Assembly (NCBI RefSeq): GCF_003049575.1
Contig: NZ_PYWI01000006.1
Coordinates: forward strand, 62,001-126,000
Length of the DNA stretch: 64,000 bases
Source: Lysinibacillus parviboronicapiens
Lineage (GTDB): Bacteria > Bacillota > Bacilli > Bacillales_A > Planococcaceae
Direction: 5' to 3'
Under the pieces are notes generated by a model, which had not been told where the DNA came from, searched no databases, and was given only the letters and a program-made list of their open reading frames with translations. The position numbers and the translations under genes were made by a program. Below, piece by piece: positions 51,590 to 59,826 of this stretch (position 1 is its first letter; every line of letters starts with the position of its first letter).

Positions 51590-52087
51590 ATGATGCATAG
51601 ACCGATTTTAAAATTACCTAAGACGAAATATGAAAAGATGTGGGACTATATTGGTGGTGGGGTATTTGTTGCGTCTATTTTATACATTGTTATAATGTGG
51701 GGACAAATACCTGATGAAATCCCAGCACATTTTAATGGTGCGGGAGAGGTCAATCGCTGGGGGTCTAAAATTGAATTACTTATCCTACCGTTTATGGGGA
51801 TATTTTTGTGGGTGTTAATGGGGCTACTTGAAAAAGCGCCACATATGCATAACTATCCTGCTCGTTTAAACGATAGTAACGTGGAGGCGTTTTATTTAAA
51901 TAGTCGTAAAATATTAAATGAAGTAAAGAACTTTTGCTTAATTTTATTCGCCTTCATCTCCTGCGTAATGGTGCTCATAGCTTTAGAGAAAGTGGAGACA
52001 TTAGGCTGGTGGTTCCTGCCATTTGTGCTGATTGGAACAGCACTGCCGATTGTAAAAGGTTTAATAAATTCTTCAAAAATTAAATAG
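51590..52087 (+). CDS. DUF1648 membrane protein
   Basis: 165 aa with four membrane segments and the DUF1648 motif GQIPDEIPAHFNGAGEVNRW, GSKIELLILPFMG at the first loop. DUF1648 often occurs in SdpI-like immunity or regulatory membrane proteins, but this short form has no SdpI half, so its function is unknown. AAGGATGTGGG precedes the ATG pair. Confidence 0.85.
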   Translation: MMHRPILKLPKTKYEKMWDYIGGGVFVASILYIVIMWGQIPDEIPAHFNGAGEVNRWGSKIELLILPFMGIFLWVLMGLLEKAPHMHNYPARLNDSNVEAFYLNSRKILNEVKNFCLILFAFISCVMVLIALEKVETLGWWFLPFVLIGTALPIVKGLINSSKIK

Positions 52088-52145
52088 TAATGTTTTCATA
52101 GTGATTTATAATTTTGTGTATGATGTACAGCTTTAGTCACTGAGG

Positions 52146-52182
52146 TGAGGTGTTTCTATCTTTTGAGACACCTCCCTTTTTT
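52146..52182 (+). terminator. Terminator after the DUF1648 gene
   Basis: GAGGTGT / ACACCTC with nested GTTTC / GAGAC, then CCTTTTTTG. Confidence 0.8.
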
Positions 52183-52226
52183 GTGATAAATTTAGGATAC
52201 ATGAAATCGAAAGAGGTGCGAAAGAC

Positions 52227-52883
52227 ATGCAAAAGAAATTTAAACTAAAGGATGGGCTCTCGCTTACTATTTTAAATCAACCGCAGGATATGATATTAGA
52301 GGGAATTTCACACTCAGGCGATGCCCCATATGACCGTATCATTTCCTTTGTGTTTTCTGTGGATGACATGGTAACTTATTTAGACAGTACGCTCAAGGCT
52401 AATGTGCTAGCCGAGCAGGGATATTTATTTTTCGTTTATCCGAAAAAGGGTAATAAAAAATATCAACAGTTTATTCATCGTGATGAAATTTTCCCAGCGA
52501 TTCAAGTAGATGAAGAAAAATATATTGTCGGTAGTGATATCAAATTTGTAAGTCTGATGTCACTCGATGAGACGTTTTCCATTTTAAGCATGAAGCGAGA
52601 TAGTAAGGCGCGTGGTAAGAAAAAGACAGCAAATAGTCAATGTGTGAGTGACTATGAAAGCATGCTTCCACAATTGCGGAAACAGCTTGCTGATAATACG
52701 AATGATTTAGCCTTTTATGATGGGCTAACACCGGGGTATCAAAAGGATTGGGCTCGCTATATTTATAGTGCAAAAAAGGAAGAAACACAGGTAGCCCGTG
52801 TGAATGAAATGCGGGAACTTACAAGACAAGGCTTTAAGACGAAGGAATTATACCGAAAAGCCAAAAGTGAAGAGAAAGCATAA
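52227..52883 (+). CDS. YdeI/OmpD-associated-family protein (C-terminal domain)
   Basis: 218 aa. The C-terminal part, LAFYDGLTPGYQKDWARYIY then ARVNEMRELTRQGFKTKELY, is the YdeI/OmpD-associated (PF13376) signature; the N-terminal 140 residues are a separate beta-rich region (GDAPYDRIISFVFSVDDMVT, YLFFVYPKKGNKKYQQF) not assigned. Cytoplasmic with no membrane segment. Function unknown. AGAGGTG precedes the ATG. Confidence 0.8.
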   Translation: MQKKFKLKDGLSLTILNQPQDMILEGISHSGDAPYDRIISFVFSVDDMVTYLDSTLKANVLAEQGYLFFVYPKKGNKKYQQFIHRDEIFPAIQVDEEKYIVGSDIKFVSLMSLDETFSILSMKRDSKARGKKKTANSQCVSDYESMLPQLRKQLADNTNDLAFYDGLTPGYQKDWARYIYSAKKEETQVARVNEMRELTRQGFKTKELYRKAKSEEKA

Positions 52884-53259
52884 CTTGCTACAAACGAGCG
52901 AAAAAAACAATAATGTATGGGGTAATAGCGATTACTCCGATATTTACTTTTTATGTTGTATGGCAAAGTGTTCATAGCTCCTGAAGAAGTTTTAAAAGGT
53001 AAAATTGTATTGTCTAAGGGCTAACGATGCTGTCTGTTGTAGTGCCATGATGAAGTTGGGTTTGCACTATAAATTGGTGTAGCCATGATGAAACTTCTGT
53101 TGCGAATATTTTGATCGACTCGTACTTCCACATTGTAAAAATAGCTAACAGTGAGTCCATGTTGATTTTAGTCATTCAGGATGTATCAAAACTGCTCAAC
53201 AACGTTAAATGTTTTGCGCTAATGAATTTGATGTCTATGTTAAAAAGTGAGGGTAAAGT
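52884..53259. other. Gene-free stretch
   Basis: No coding frame of merit in 376 bases. It includes a 23-codon ATG frame at about 52914 without a good ribosome site and two imperfect copies of GCCATGATGAA (near 53047 and 53084). No terminator or RNA was recognised. Confidence 0.4.
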
Positions 53260-53694
53260 ATGAGTACTTATATTGAACAAGTAGATGAAAAATGGCGTGA
53301 TAGTTTGGCCAAGCTAGTGGAGGTAGTGGAATGTAATTTACCAGATGGCTTTGAACGAACAATGTACTATGACATGATAAGCTATGGTGTACCTTTATCG
53401 ACATATCCGAAAGGTTATCACGTAACCCCAAATACACCACTCCCCTTTATTAGTCTAGCTGCTCAAAAGCGGCATATAGCTGTATATCATATGGGCATTT
53501 ATGCAGATAAGGTATTGCTTTCTTGGTTTCAAGATGAATATGCAAAGCGTGTACCAACAAAACTGAATATGGGGAAAAGTTGTATTCGTTTTACGAGTAT
53601 TAAAAATATTCCATATGATTTGATTGGAGAGCTTGTGTCAAAGATGACACCAGACGAGTGGATTTTGAAATATGAAGGAGAGTTGACCAAATGA
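53260..53694 (+). CDS. DUF1801 (YdhG-type) protein
   Basis: 144 aa with the DUF1801 layout: CNLPDGFERTMYYDMISYGV, PFISLAAQKRHIAVYHMGIY, CIRFTSIKNIPYDLIGELVS. The family has a small alpha/beta fold and no proven function; it is sometimes linked to iron chaperone-like proteins. GAGGGTAAAGT precedes the ATG. The stop overlaps the next start by 4 bases (ATGA), so the two are co-translated. Confidence 0.88.
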   Translation: MSTYIEQVDEKWRDSLAKLVEVVECNLPDGFERTMYYDMISYGVPLSTYPKGYHVTPNTPLPFISLAAQKRHIAVYHMGIYADKVLLSWFQDEYAKRVPTKLNMGKSCIRFTSIKNIPYDLIGELVSKMTPDEWILKYEGELTK

Positions 53695-54068
53695 AAAGCG
53701 CTACAACATTTTTAATGTTTCAAGGACAGGCAAACAATGCAATCGAGCAATATAAACAATGGTTTACGGATTTAACAGTGGAGAGCCTGACTTATATGGA
53801 AGATTCTCAGCAAGTTGCAATGGCTGTGCTCGATTTAAAAGGTCTGAAAATTATGGTGAATGATAGTGTCATTACGCACAATTTTACGTTTACACCCTCG
53901 ACATCCATTTTTGTAGAATGTGAGACGCTAGAAGAAATCGGAAGTCTTGCAGCACAAGTATTGGAGGGTGGAAAAGCATTAATGCCACTTGACAATTATG
54001 GCTTTTCCAAACAATTTGCCTGGATTGAGGACCGTTTCGGTGTATCATGGCAATTTACGTATAATTAA
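53691..54068 (+). CDS. VOC-family PhnB-like protein
   Basis: 125 aa of the PhnB/3-demethylubiquinone-methyltransferase-like glyoxalase fold: TFLMFQGQANNAIEQYKQWF, TPSTSIFVECETLEEI, GGKALMPLDNYGFSKQFAWI, EDRFGVSWQF. The usual metal ligands are not obvious. The group includes resistance and metabolite-binding proteins but this one's role is unknown. Coupled to the DUF1801 gene. Confidence 0.87.
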   Translation: MKSATTFLMFQGQANNAIEQYKQWFTDLTVESLTYMEDSQQVAMAVLDLKGLKIMVNDSVITHNFTFTPSTSIFVECETLEEIGSLAAQVLEGGKALMPLDNYGFSKQFAWIEDRFGVSWQFTYN

Positions 54069-54086
54069 ATATAAGGAGGAGTATAT

Positions 54087-54539
54087 ATGAATAAGTGGAT
54101 GGAGCGTGCTATAGGGCTGGCGCTTGCAAACGTTGCACAGGGTGGACAACCATTTGGAGCTATATTAGTTAAAGATGGCGAAATCATTGGCGAAGGCGTC
54201 AATGAACTACACCTACGTCCAGATAGCACAGGGCATGCAGAATTATTAGCTTTACGACGTGCACAGGAAAAACTAGGTACTATAGATTTGCGTGGTACGG
54301 TAATGTATGCAAGTGGTGCGCCCTGCCCCATGTGCTTTGGCGCAATGGCCATGGCAGGCGTAGATAAGGCCTATTTTGCCAATTCACTAGCAGATGCACT
54401 AGCTGTTGGTTTAGGCCGCTCAAGTGAGGTATATGCTGATTTACAAAAAGCGGAAGCAGAACGAGCATTTCAAATGATACATTTACCAGTAGAGGATGAT
54501 GAGAAAAATCCGATGCATGTTTGGTATAAAAAAGCGTAA
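54087..54539 (+). CDS. Nucleoside/guanine deaminase (CMP/dCMP deaminase fold)
   Basis: 150 aa. Zinc site: GHAELLALRRAQEKL (HAE with catalytic Glu) and PCPMCFGAMAMAGVDKAYF (PCxxC); an N-terminal GGQPFGAILVKDGEIIGEG. The form is that of guanine deaminase GuaD rather than TadA, which has a longer basic tail. It would deaminate a purine base or nucleoside in the cytoplasm. AAGGAGG precedes the ATG; next gene follows in 22 bases. Confidence 0.88.
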   Translation: MNKWMERAIGLALANVAQGGQPFGAILVKDGEIIGEGVNELHLRPDSTGHAELLALRRAQEKLGTIDLRGTVMYASGAPCPMCFGAMAMAGVDKAYFANSLADALAVGLGRSSEVYADLQKAEAERAFQMIHLPVEDDEKNPMHVWYKKA

Positions 54540-54561
54540 TAACGTAAAAGGAGAATAAGGT

Positions 54562-55542
54562 ATGGCAGTAAATTTAGTGAAGCACGACATTAAATATGCA
54601 GAAGCGATGCATGCATTATCTTCAATGCCACAGGTGAGAGATGCACTTGGGTTACCTGCTGGCAAAGTAGAAGATACCATTAATTTTATTAAACGAGAAT
54701 GTATAGATGAAGAAGAGGGGAAGACCGTCCCTCGTGTTGTATTGAATGAGGAAGGACAAGTTATTGGTGTGACAGCATTGATGTTTATAGATCATGCGAA
54801 AAAGAGCTGTCATATTGGTTCATGGCTTGGCTATGAATTTTGGGGTAAGGGCTATAATCTAGAGGCCAAAAAAGCAATACTAGAAATTGCGTTTTATGAA
54901 TTAGGGCTAAAGCGTGTTTTTGCAGGAGCGAGAAAGGTCAATATTCGCTCACAAAAGGCGCAAGAAAAGTTACCGTTTATCCGTTTAGGTGTAGAGCAAG
55001 ATTTTCCACATGAGCACAAGTGGTTAGAGGTAAAGGAAAAACAACCATGTGTTCTAAATGTCTTTGAACGTGAGGATTTTGTTCGTTACAGTACTTCTTT
55101 AGAGTTAGTAGAAGGATCGCGAGAAAGCTATTTGCCACTGTTATTAATTGCGGATGAAAGTGAAGAAGCTGTTCGCCAATATATGAATGATGGTGATTTA
55201 TATGAGATTAAATGCGGTGAAAAATTGGCTGGAGTTGCCTTGCTTCTTGCACAGTCAACCACAACGATTGAATTAAAAAATATCGCTATTAAACCAGAGT
55301 TTCAAGGTAGAGGTATTGGTAAGGTAGCGTTGCAAAAAATTAGTACTGTTAGTAAATCACAAGGTTATAAAAATGTAATAGTAGGGACTGCCAATTCTAG
55401 CATTGATAATATTGCTTTTTATCAAAAGTCTGGTTTTCGTATGGAAACAATTGAAAAGGATTTTTTCAGTAGTTATGCAGAGCCAATCTATGAAAATGGT
55501 ATACGTGCCTTAGATATGATTATGTTTTCAAAGGCGCTATAG
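54562..55542 (+). CDS. Tandem GNAT acetyltransferase
   Basis: 326 aa with two GNAT domains. The first (about 1-175) is RimJ/RimL-like: VIGVTALMFIDHAKKSCHIG, SWLGYEFWGKGYNLEAKKAI. The second (about 185-326) has IELKNIAIKPEFQGRGIGKV (Q/RxxGxG/A acetyl-CoA loop) and IDNIAFYQKSGFRME. Such a fusion may acetylate two positions or use one half for binding only. Substrate unknown. AAAGGAG precedes the ATG; a terminator follows. Confidence 0.9.
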   Translation: MAVNLVKHDIKYAEAMHALSSMPQVRDALGLPAGKVEDTINFIKRECIDEEEGKTVPRVVLNEEGQVIGVTALMFIDHAKKSCHIGSWLGYEFWGKGYNLEAKKAILEIAFYELGLKRVFAGARKVNIRSQKAQEKLPFIRLGVEQDFPHEHKWLEVKEKQPCVLNVFEREDFVRYSTSLELVEGSRESYLPLLLIADESEEAVRQYMNDGDLYEIKCGEKLAGVALLLAQSTTTIELKNIAIKPEFQGRGIGKVALQKISTVSKSQGYKNVIVGTANSSIDNIAFYQKSGFRMETIEKDFFSSYAEPIYENGIRALDMIMFSKAL

Positions 55543-55548
55543 ATCGAG

Positions 55549-55577
55549 ATCGAGGCGAAACATTCCTCGATTTTTTA
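55549..55577 (+). terminator. Terminator after the tandem GNAT gene
   Basis: ATCGAGG / CCTCGAT with TTTTT. Confidence 0.75.
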
Positions 55578-55694
55578 TGTTGTCGTGCATACTAGTTCAA
55601 GCTGTGAAAAAGACGAGTAAAATCCACAGGGCAAAGGCTATAGTGCGACGATGTCCTAATAACCGTAAGTTAATATTAATAACAGTCAGCAACA

Positions 55695-55738
55695 TAAAAA
55701 GAAATACCCGTCCAACTTTTGGTTGAGCGGGTATTTCT
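55695..55738 (-). terminator. Terminator of nsrR
   Basis: On the minus strand GAAATACCCGCTCAAC / GTTGGACGGGTATTTC then TTTTTATG, overlapping the nsrR stop. Confidence 0.85.
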
Positions 55739-56174
55739 ATTTGCCTAGCAGTAAAGCCATCAATTTTTCTTTAGAATGTAAAAAATCATCGAGTGAATAG
55801 CGATCTAGTACAGCTAAATAAGCTTGTAATGCTTCATATAGGACGCCCTTTAGCTGACATTCAGGAGCTATTTTACAGAGGTTATTTTCTTTATCGAAGC
55901 ATTCCACCAAATGAAAATCTTCTTCTGTATGACGAACGATTTCACCGATTGTTAACGTCTTTGGATCGATTGCTAGACGTATACCGCCACCGCGTCCGCG
56001 GATTGTTTCGATGTAACCAAGCTGCCCAAGCTGGTGTGTCACCTTCATTAAATGATTTTTTGATATATTATAGGCATCGGAAATTTCTTGAATAGTTGAT
56101 AGTTGACCGTCTTCCTTCGCTCCTAGATAAATGAGTGTCCGAAGAGAGTAATCTGTGTATAAAGTTAATCGCAT
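55737..56174 (-). CDS. nsrR: Rrf2-family nitric-oxide-sensing repressor NsrR
   Basis: 145 aa winged helix: MRLTLYTDYSLRTLIYLGAK, TIQEISDAYNISKNHLMKVT, ETIRGRGGGIRLAID, and three conserved Cys that hold the iron-sulfur cluster (LVECFDKENNLC and APEC). NO damages the cluster and releases DNA. It is divergent from hmp with a 17-bp perfect palindrome between, so hmp and probably nsrR itself are the targets. Like B. subtilis NsrR it may also govern nitrite/nitrate genes. Confidence 0.94.
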   Translation of the reverse strand: MRLTLYTDYSLRTLIYLGAKEDGQLSTIQEISDAYNISKNHLMKVTHQLGQLGYIETIRGRGGGIRLAIDPKTLTIGEIVRHTEEDFHLVECFDKENNLCKIAPECQLKGVLYEALQAYLAVLDRYSLDDFLHSKEKLMALLLGK

Positions 56175-56256
56175 TAGAACACCCTACTTTCTAAAGTTCA
56201 TAAATAATTATAGCATTTTCATCTATTCCATAGTAATCCGAATGCTTGTTGAAAAG

Positions 56257-56273
56257 ATGTATTTAAAATACAT
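56257..56273. promoter_or_regulatory. NsrR operator of hmp
   Basis: ATGTATTTAAAATACAT: perfect palindrome (8-bp arms, single-base centre) and close to the NsrR consensus; a half-matching copy ATGTATTTTATATAT lies at 56297-56311. Confidence 0.88.
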
Positions 56274-56365
56274 TAATTATGTCTATTTTGTTAAAGATGT
56301 ATTTTATATATTGCTTTAAGAAAATGAAAGCGTTATATTGTAATCACGAAAGGATGGTATGCGAT

Positions 56366-57532
56366 ATGTTAAAACAAGAAACAGTACAAATTATTAAAGC
56401 GACAGTTCCGGTATTAGAAGTTCATGGTGTGGCAATTACAAAGACGTTTTACAAAAATATGTTTCAGGCTCATCCGGAATTATTAAATATTTTTAATCAC
56501 ACGAACCAAGAACAAGGGCGTCAACAAACAGCATTAGCAAACACGGTGTATGCGGCAGCTGTTCATATTGAAAATTTACAGGCGATTTTACCAGCAGTTA
56601 TGTTAATTGCTCATAAACACCGTAGTTTAGGTATTTTACCTGAGCATTACCCAATTGTAGGGGAACACTTATTAAAAGCAATTAAAGAAGTCCTTGGAGA
56701 TGCAGCAACAGACGATATTATTAATGCATGGGCTGAAGCGTACGGCATGATTGCAGATATATTCATTCAAGTTGAAGAAGAGTTATATCAAAAATCAGAA
56801 GTAAATGGTGGATGGCGTTTATTCAAACCATTAAAAGTAGCTAAAAAAGAAGTTGAAAGTGACCTAGTAACTTCTCTTTATTTTGTGAATGAGGATGGCT
56901 CACCACTACCAGCTTACGAGCCAGGTCAATACATTAGTATCCGAGTGAAAGTACCTGGGGAAGAATATTTAATGAACCGTCAATATACACTTTCACAAGC
57001 AACAGCAGAACAGGGTTATCGTATATCTGTAAAACGTGAAAGTGATCATACACCAAATGGCAAAGTATCAAACTTTATTCACGACGTTTTACAAGTGGGT
57101 GATTTAGTAGACGTAAGTGTTCCAGCAGGTCTATTTGTTCTAGAAGAAACATCTACACCAATCACATTCGTAAGTGGAGGTATTGGCGTTACACCACTAA
57201 ATAGTATGCTTCAATCTCTAAAAGATGATGCGGCAAATGAAGTGAACTTTATTCAATGTGCGCGTAATGAGAACGTAATAGCATTTAGTGATGACATTCA
57301 AGAAAAAATAAATACCCTTCCTAATGCAACATATACAGCTTTATACTCTGATGAAGACAAGCTCATTACAAAAGAGTTATTGGCTGAAAGCATAGCGAAT
57401 AATACGGACGTATATGTATGTGGCCCAACTGGATTTATGGAAGCGGTTATTAAAAACTTACATGAAATTGGCGTAGCAGACGAAAAAATTCACTATGAAT
57501 TCTTTGGTCCAGCAATGCAATTAGCAAAATAA
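56366..57532 (+). CDS. hmp: Flavohaemoprotein (nitric oxide dioxygenase)
   Basis: 388 aa. An N-terminal globin domain (about 1-135: [18 protein letters not shown], haem His in [17 protein letters not shown]), then a FAD-binding barrel ([13 protein letters not shown], with the RxYS/T motif) and an NAD(P) domain ([29 protein letters not shown]). It converts NO to nitrate using NAD(P)H and O2. ATG 56366 after GAAAGGATG; longer upstream frames overlap the operator region. Regulated by NsrR. Confidence 0.95.
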   Translation: MLKQETVQIIKATVPVLEVHGVAITKTFYKNMFQAHPELLNIFNHTNQEQGRQQTALANTVYAAAVHIENLQAILPAVMLIAHKHRSLGILPEHYPIVGEHLLKAIKEVLGDAATDDIINAWAEAYGMIADIFIQVEEELYQKSEVNGGWRLFKPLKVAKKEVESDLVTSLYFVNEDGSPLPAYEPGQYISIRVKVPGEEYLMNRQYTLSQATAEQGYRISVKRESDHTPNGKVSNFIHDVLQVGDLVDVSVPAGLFVLEETSTPITFVSGGIGVTPLNSMLQSLKDDAANEVNFIQCARNENVIAFSDDIQEKINTLPNATYTALYSDEDKLITKELLAESIANNTDVYVCGPTGFMEAVIKNLHEIGVADEKIHYEFFGPAMQLAK

Positions 57533-57542
57533 TAAGGATTTC

Positions 57543-57586
57543 CCTGTTACGAGCGTTTTTGACGCTTGTAACAGGTTTTTTTATTT
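57543..57586 (+). terminator. Terminator after hmp
   Basis: CCTGTTACGAGCGT / ACGCTTGTAACAGG with TTTTTTTATT. Confidence 0.9.
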
Positions 57587-57671
57587 TAAAGATCTGTGTT
57601 AGAAGCTGAGGCGGATAGAAGTAAGGAAATGACGGATAGAACTCACAAATTAACGGCTAGCTTATATATGC

Positions 57672-57700
57672 TTGACAATATACCTAATGGGGTATATTAT
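57672..57700 (+). promoter_or_regulatory. Promoter of the sulfur locus with CstR operator 1
   Basis: TTGACA (57672-57677), 17 bases, TATTAT (57695-57700). The 16-bp operator ATACCTAATGGGGTAT (57680-57695) occupies the spacer, so a bound tetramer would block polymerase. Confidence 0.85.
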
Positions 57701-57751
57701 GAATCGTGTAAGCAAGATGCGATTTTGATTTGGAAGGAGGCGTGCACAAGA

Positions 57752-58012
57752 ATGGCGTATAATGCAAAAACAGCAAACCGAGTGAAGAGAATGGAAGGTC
57801 AATTGCGTGGGATTTTGCGGATGATGGAACATGGGCAACATTGTAAAGATGTTATTACACAGCTATCTGCCGTACGTTCAGCAGTTGATCGAACTATTGG
57901 AGTGATTGTTAGCGAGAATTTGTTGAATTGTGTAGCGACCGCTGAAGGAGATTCAGAAAAAATGAATACTGCTATTCAAGAAGCAATGGATTTAGTCGTG
58001 AAAAGTAGGTAA
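57752..58012 (+). CDS. cstR: CsoR/CstR-family persulfide-sensing repressor
   Basis: 86 aa all-helical repressor of the DUF156 (CsoR) family: RVKRMEGQLRGILRMMEHGQ, then C31, and SENLLNC with C60. The two Cys at exactly 31 and 60 without the copper-binding His pattern of CsoR match CstR, which forms di- and trisulfide bridges with persulfides and then lets go of DNA. It heads a locus of rhodanese, TusA, DsrE and MBL-rhodanese genes. ATG 57752 with AAGGAGG upstream; an open frame from 57596 is not the start. Five operator-like sites are listed separately. Confidence 0.92.
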   Translation: MAYNAKTANRVKRMEGQLRGILRMMEHGQHCKDVITQLSAVRSAVDRTIGVIVSENLLNCVATAEGDSEKMNTAIQEAMDLVVKSR

Positions 58013-58019
58013 ATAATAT

Positions 58020-58035
58020 ATACCCTTTATAGTAT
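58020..58035. promoter_or_regulatory. CstR-like operator 2
   Basis: ATACCCTTTATAGTAT, half-matched copy of the same 16-bp pattern, between cstR and the first rhodanese gene. Confidence 0.6.
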
Positions 58036-58056
58036 GTGGTTAGGAGGAATTATCAC

Positions 58057-58398
58057 TTGGAAACATGGATTATCATTGCTATTGTTATTGCTTTTTTAGT
58101 ATGGAGGATGAAGCCGACGAAAGGTGTTCAGTCAATATCAGTAGCACAATTAAAAAATATGTTGGATGATAAGGATAAAGTATTTGTGGATGTGCGAACG
58201 CCAGCTGAATACAAGCGAGGGAATATTCAGCAATTCAAAAATATCCCACTTGGCTCCAGCTTTGACAAACTACCACAAGACAAAGAAATTGTAGTCATAT
58301 GTCAAAGTGGTATGCGTAGTAGTCAAGCGTGTAAACAACTAAAGAAACAAGGATTCGAGCGTGTAACAAATGTCCGTGGCGGCATGAACGCTTACTAG
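58057..58398 (+). CDS. Membrane-anchored single-domain rhodanese
   Basis: 113 aa from TTG 58057 (after TAGGAGG). A single N-terminal membrane helix (WIIIAIVIAFLVWRM) is followed by a rhodanese domain: VFVDVRTPAEYKRGNIQQFK, and active-site loop VICQSGMRSSQACKQL with Cys. It should carry persulfide sulfur at the membrane surface. It follows cstR and overlaps no gene; the next rhodanese starts 13 bases later. Confidence 0.88.
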   Translation: METWIIIAIVIAFLVWRMKPTKGVQSISVAQLKNMLDDKDKVFVDVRTPAEYKRGNIQQFKNIPLGSSFDKLPQDKEIVVICQSGMRSSQACKQLKKQGFERVTNVRGGMNAY

Positions 58399-58410
58399 GA
58401 GGGCAATAGA

Positions 58411-58707
58411 GTGAAAGAAATTGCGGCGAAAGAAGTTCAACAAGCATTAGAGCAAGGGCAAGCTATCAAACTAATTGATGTACGTGAAGTAAATGAAGTG
58501 GCGTCTGGGCATATTCCGGGCATCATTCATATTCCTTTGGGTTTATTGGAATTTCGATTACACGAGTTAAAGAAAAATGAACCGTATATTATGGTTTGTC
58601 GTTCAAGTGCTCGGAGTGCTCAGGCCACACAATATTTAGCAGATCGAGGTTTTGATGTCACAAATATGCTTGGTGGCATGCTTGCCTGGGAAGGCGAAGT
58701 GCAGTAA
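58411..58707 (+). CDS. Single-domain rhodanese
   Basis: 98 aa from GTG 58411 after AGGAGGG. Cytoplasmic: LIDVREVNEVASGHIPGIIH, active-site CRSSARSAQATQYL and the closing GFDVTNMLGGMLAWEGEV. A persulfide relay protein in the cst set, likely exchanging sulfur with TusA-type carriers. Confidence 0.88.
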   Translation: MKEIAAKEVQQALEQGQAIKLIDVREVNEVASGHIPGIIHIPLGLLEFRLHELKKNEPYIMVCRSSARSAQATQYLADRGFDVTNMLGGMLAWEGEVQ

Positions 58708-58749
58708 GCGATTTTATTAGCCTCTGTCTATATTTTTTTACTAAAAATA

Positions 58750-58765
58750 ATACCCTTATAGGTAT
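58750..58765. promoter_or_regulatory. CstR-like operator 3
   Basis: ATACCCTTATAGGTAT, perfect in its outer five bases, just before the ribosome site of the TusA-rhodanese gene. Confidence 0.75.
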
Positions 58766-58777
58766 AAGGAGGAAGTT

Positions 58778-59332
58778 ATGAGTATTAAGGCAGATTTTCA
58801 GTTAGATGCTAAAGGGCTTTCGTGCCCCATGCCTATCGTAAAAACAAAAAAGGCAATGGCAGATTTAGTGGATGGTCAGATTCTAGAAGTGCTAGCAACG
58901 GATAAAGGTTCTAGGGCGGATATAGCTGCTTGGGCTGAAACTGTAGGTCATCGATACATTGGTACAACGGAAGAAGATGCTGTGTTAAAGCATTATATTC
59001 GTAAATGCGAAAATGACACAATAGTTGAAAAAGCGTTTGAACCGACAATTGAGTTAGTTGAAGTGGTTGGAAAAAATGGGCTTATCCTAGATGTGCGTGA
59101 AGAGGTGGAGTTCGCCTTCGGTCATATTGATGGTGCTCTGTCTATTCCGTTAGGTGATCTTGAGGCGCGCATCTCTGAGCTTGACAAGGAACAAGAGATA
59201 TATGTGATTTGTCGTACAGGAAAGCGTAGCGATTTTGTAGCGCAAAGGCTTGTGGCAAATGGTTTTGCAAAGGTTTATAACGTACTTCCAGGTATGACAG
59301 CCTGGACGGGCGAACTCATAAAAACTATTTAA
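58778..59332 (+). CDS. TusA-rhodanese fusion, CstA-like
   Basis: 184 aa: TusA domain (about 1-75, LDAKGLSCPMPIVKTKKAMA with sulfur-carrying Cys) joined to a rhodanese (about 90-180, LILDVREEVEFAFGHIDGAL, active-site Cys in YVICRTGKRSD). In S. aureus CstA a rhodanese-TusA-rhodanese protein shuttles persulfide; this is the shorter TusA-rhodanese form. AAGGAGG precedes the ATG. Likely passes sulfane sulfur to the MBL dioxygenase. Confidence 0.9.
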   Translation: MSIKADFQLDAKGLSCPMPIVKTKKAMADLVDGQILEVLATDKGSRADIAAWAETVGHRYIGTTEEDAVLKHYIRKCENDTIVEKAFEPTIELVEVVGKNGLILDVREEVEFAFGHIDGALSIPLGDLEARISELDKEQEIYVICRTGKRSDFVAQRLVANGFAKVYNVLPGMTAWTGELIKTI

Positions 59333-59347
59333 TTGGAGGAATTTGAT

Positions 59348-59743
59348 ATGTCAAACAAAGTAGCAATTATTGCAAGTAATGGTGGTCTTTTCGACGCGTA
59401 TAAAGTGTTCAATATCGCAACAGCAGCGGCAGCTTCTGACAAAGAGGTTGCAATCTTTTTCACATTCGAAGGGTTAAATTTAATACACAAACAAGGTATG
59501 CATGCGCTATCTATGCCTGCTGGAACTGAACATTTTGCTGAAGGCTTTGCAAAAGCAAATGTTCCTGCTATACCGCAATTAGTTGAAATGGCACAAGAGT
59601 TAGGTGTGAAGTTTATTGCATGTCAAATGACGATGGATGTAATGGGTTTGACAACAGATGATTTCGTTGCGGGTATTGAGGTTGGCGGTGCAGTAACGTT
59701 CCTGGAATTTGCTAAAGATGCAGCGCCATCATTAACGTTTTAA
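59348..59743 (+). CDS. DsrE/DsrF-like sulfur-transfer protein
   Basis: 131 aa DsrE-fold (VAIIASNGGLFDAYKVFNIA; AIFFTFEGLNLIHKQGMHAL) with one clear Cys in KFIACQMTMDVMGLTTDDF, the position that carries sulfur in DsrE2-type proteins. ATG 59348 follows TTGGAGG. It sits between the TusA-rhodanese and MBL genes, consistent with a relay step. Confidence 0.87.
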   Translation: MSNKVAIIASNGGLFDAYKVFNIATAAAASDKEVAIFFTFEGLNLIHKQGMHALSMPAGTEHFAEGFAKANVPAIPQLVEMAQELGVKFIACQMTMDVMGLTTDDFVAGIEVGGAVTFLEFAKDAAPSLTF

Positions 59744-59805
59744 TGTTTAGTAGATAAAAGTAAGCGGAGAGATTTGTCCTTTCCGCTAAAAAAATCGACA
59801 AAATA

Positions 59806-59821
59806 ATACCTGAGGGGGTAC
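59806..59821. promoter_or_regulatory. CstR-like operator 4
   Basis: ATACCTGAGGGGGTAC, next to the start of the MBL-rhodanese gene; the last base breaks symmetry. Confidence 0.6.
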
Positions 59822-59826
59822 TTTGA

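Noticed and set aside
59763-59793. Hairpin AGCGGA / TCCGCT as a terminator between the DsrE and MBL genes
   Set aside because: It is followed by A rather than T on the coding strand; at most an mRNA-processing or stabilising stem.
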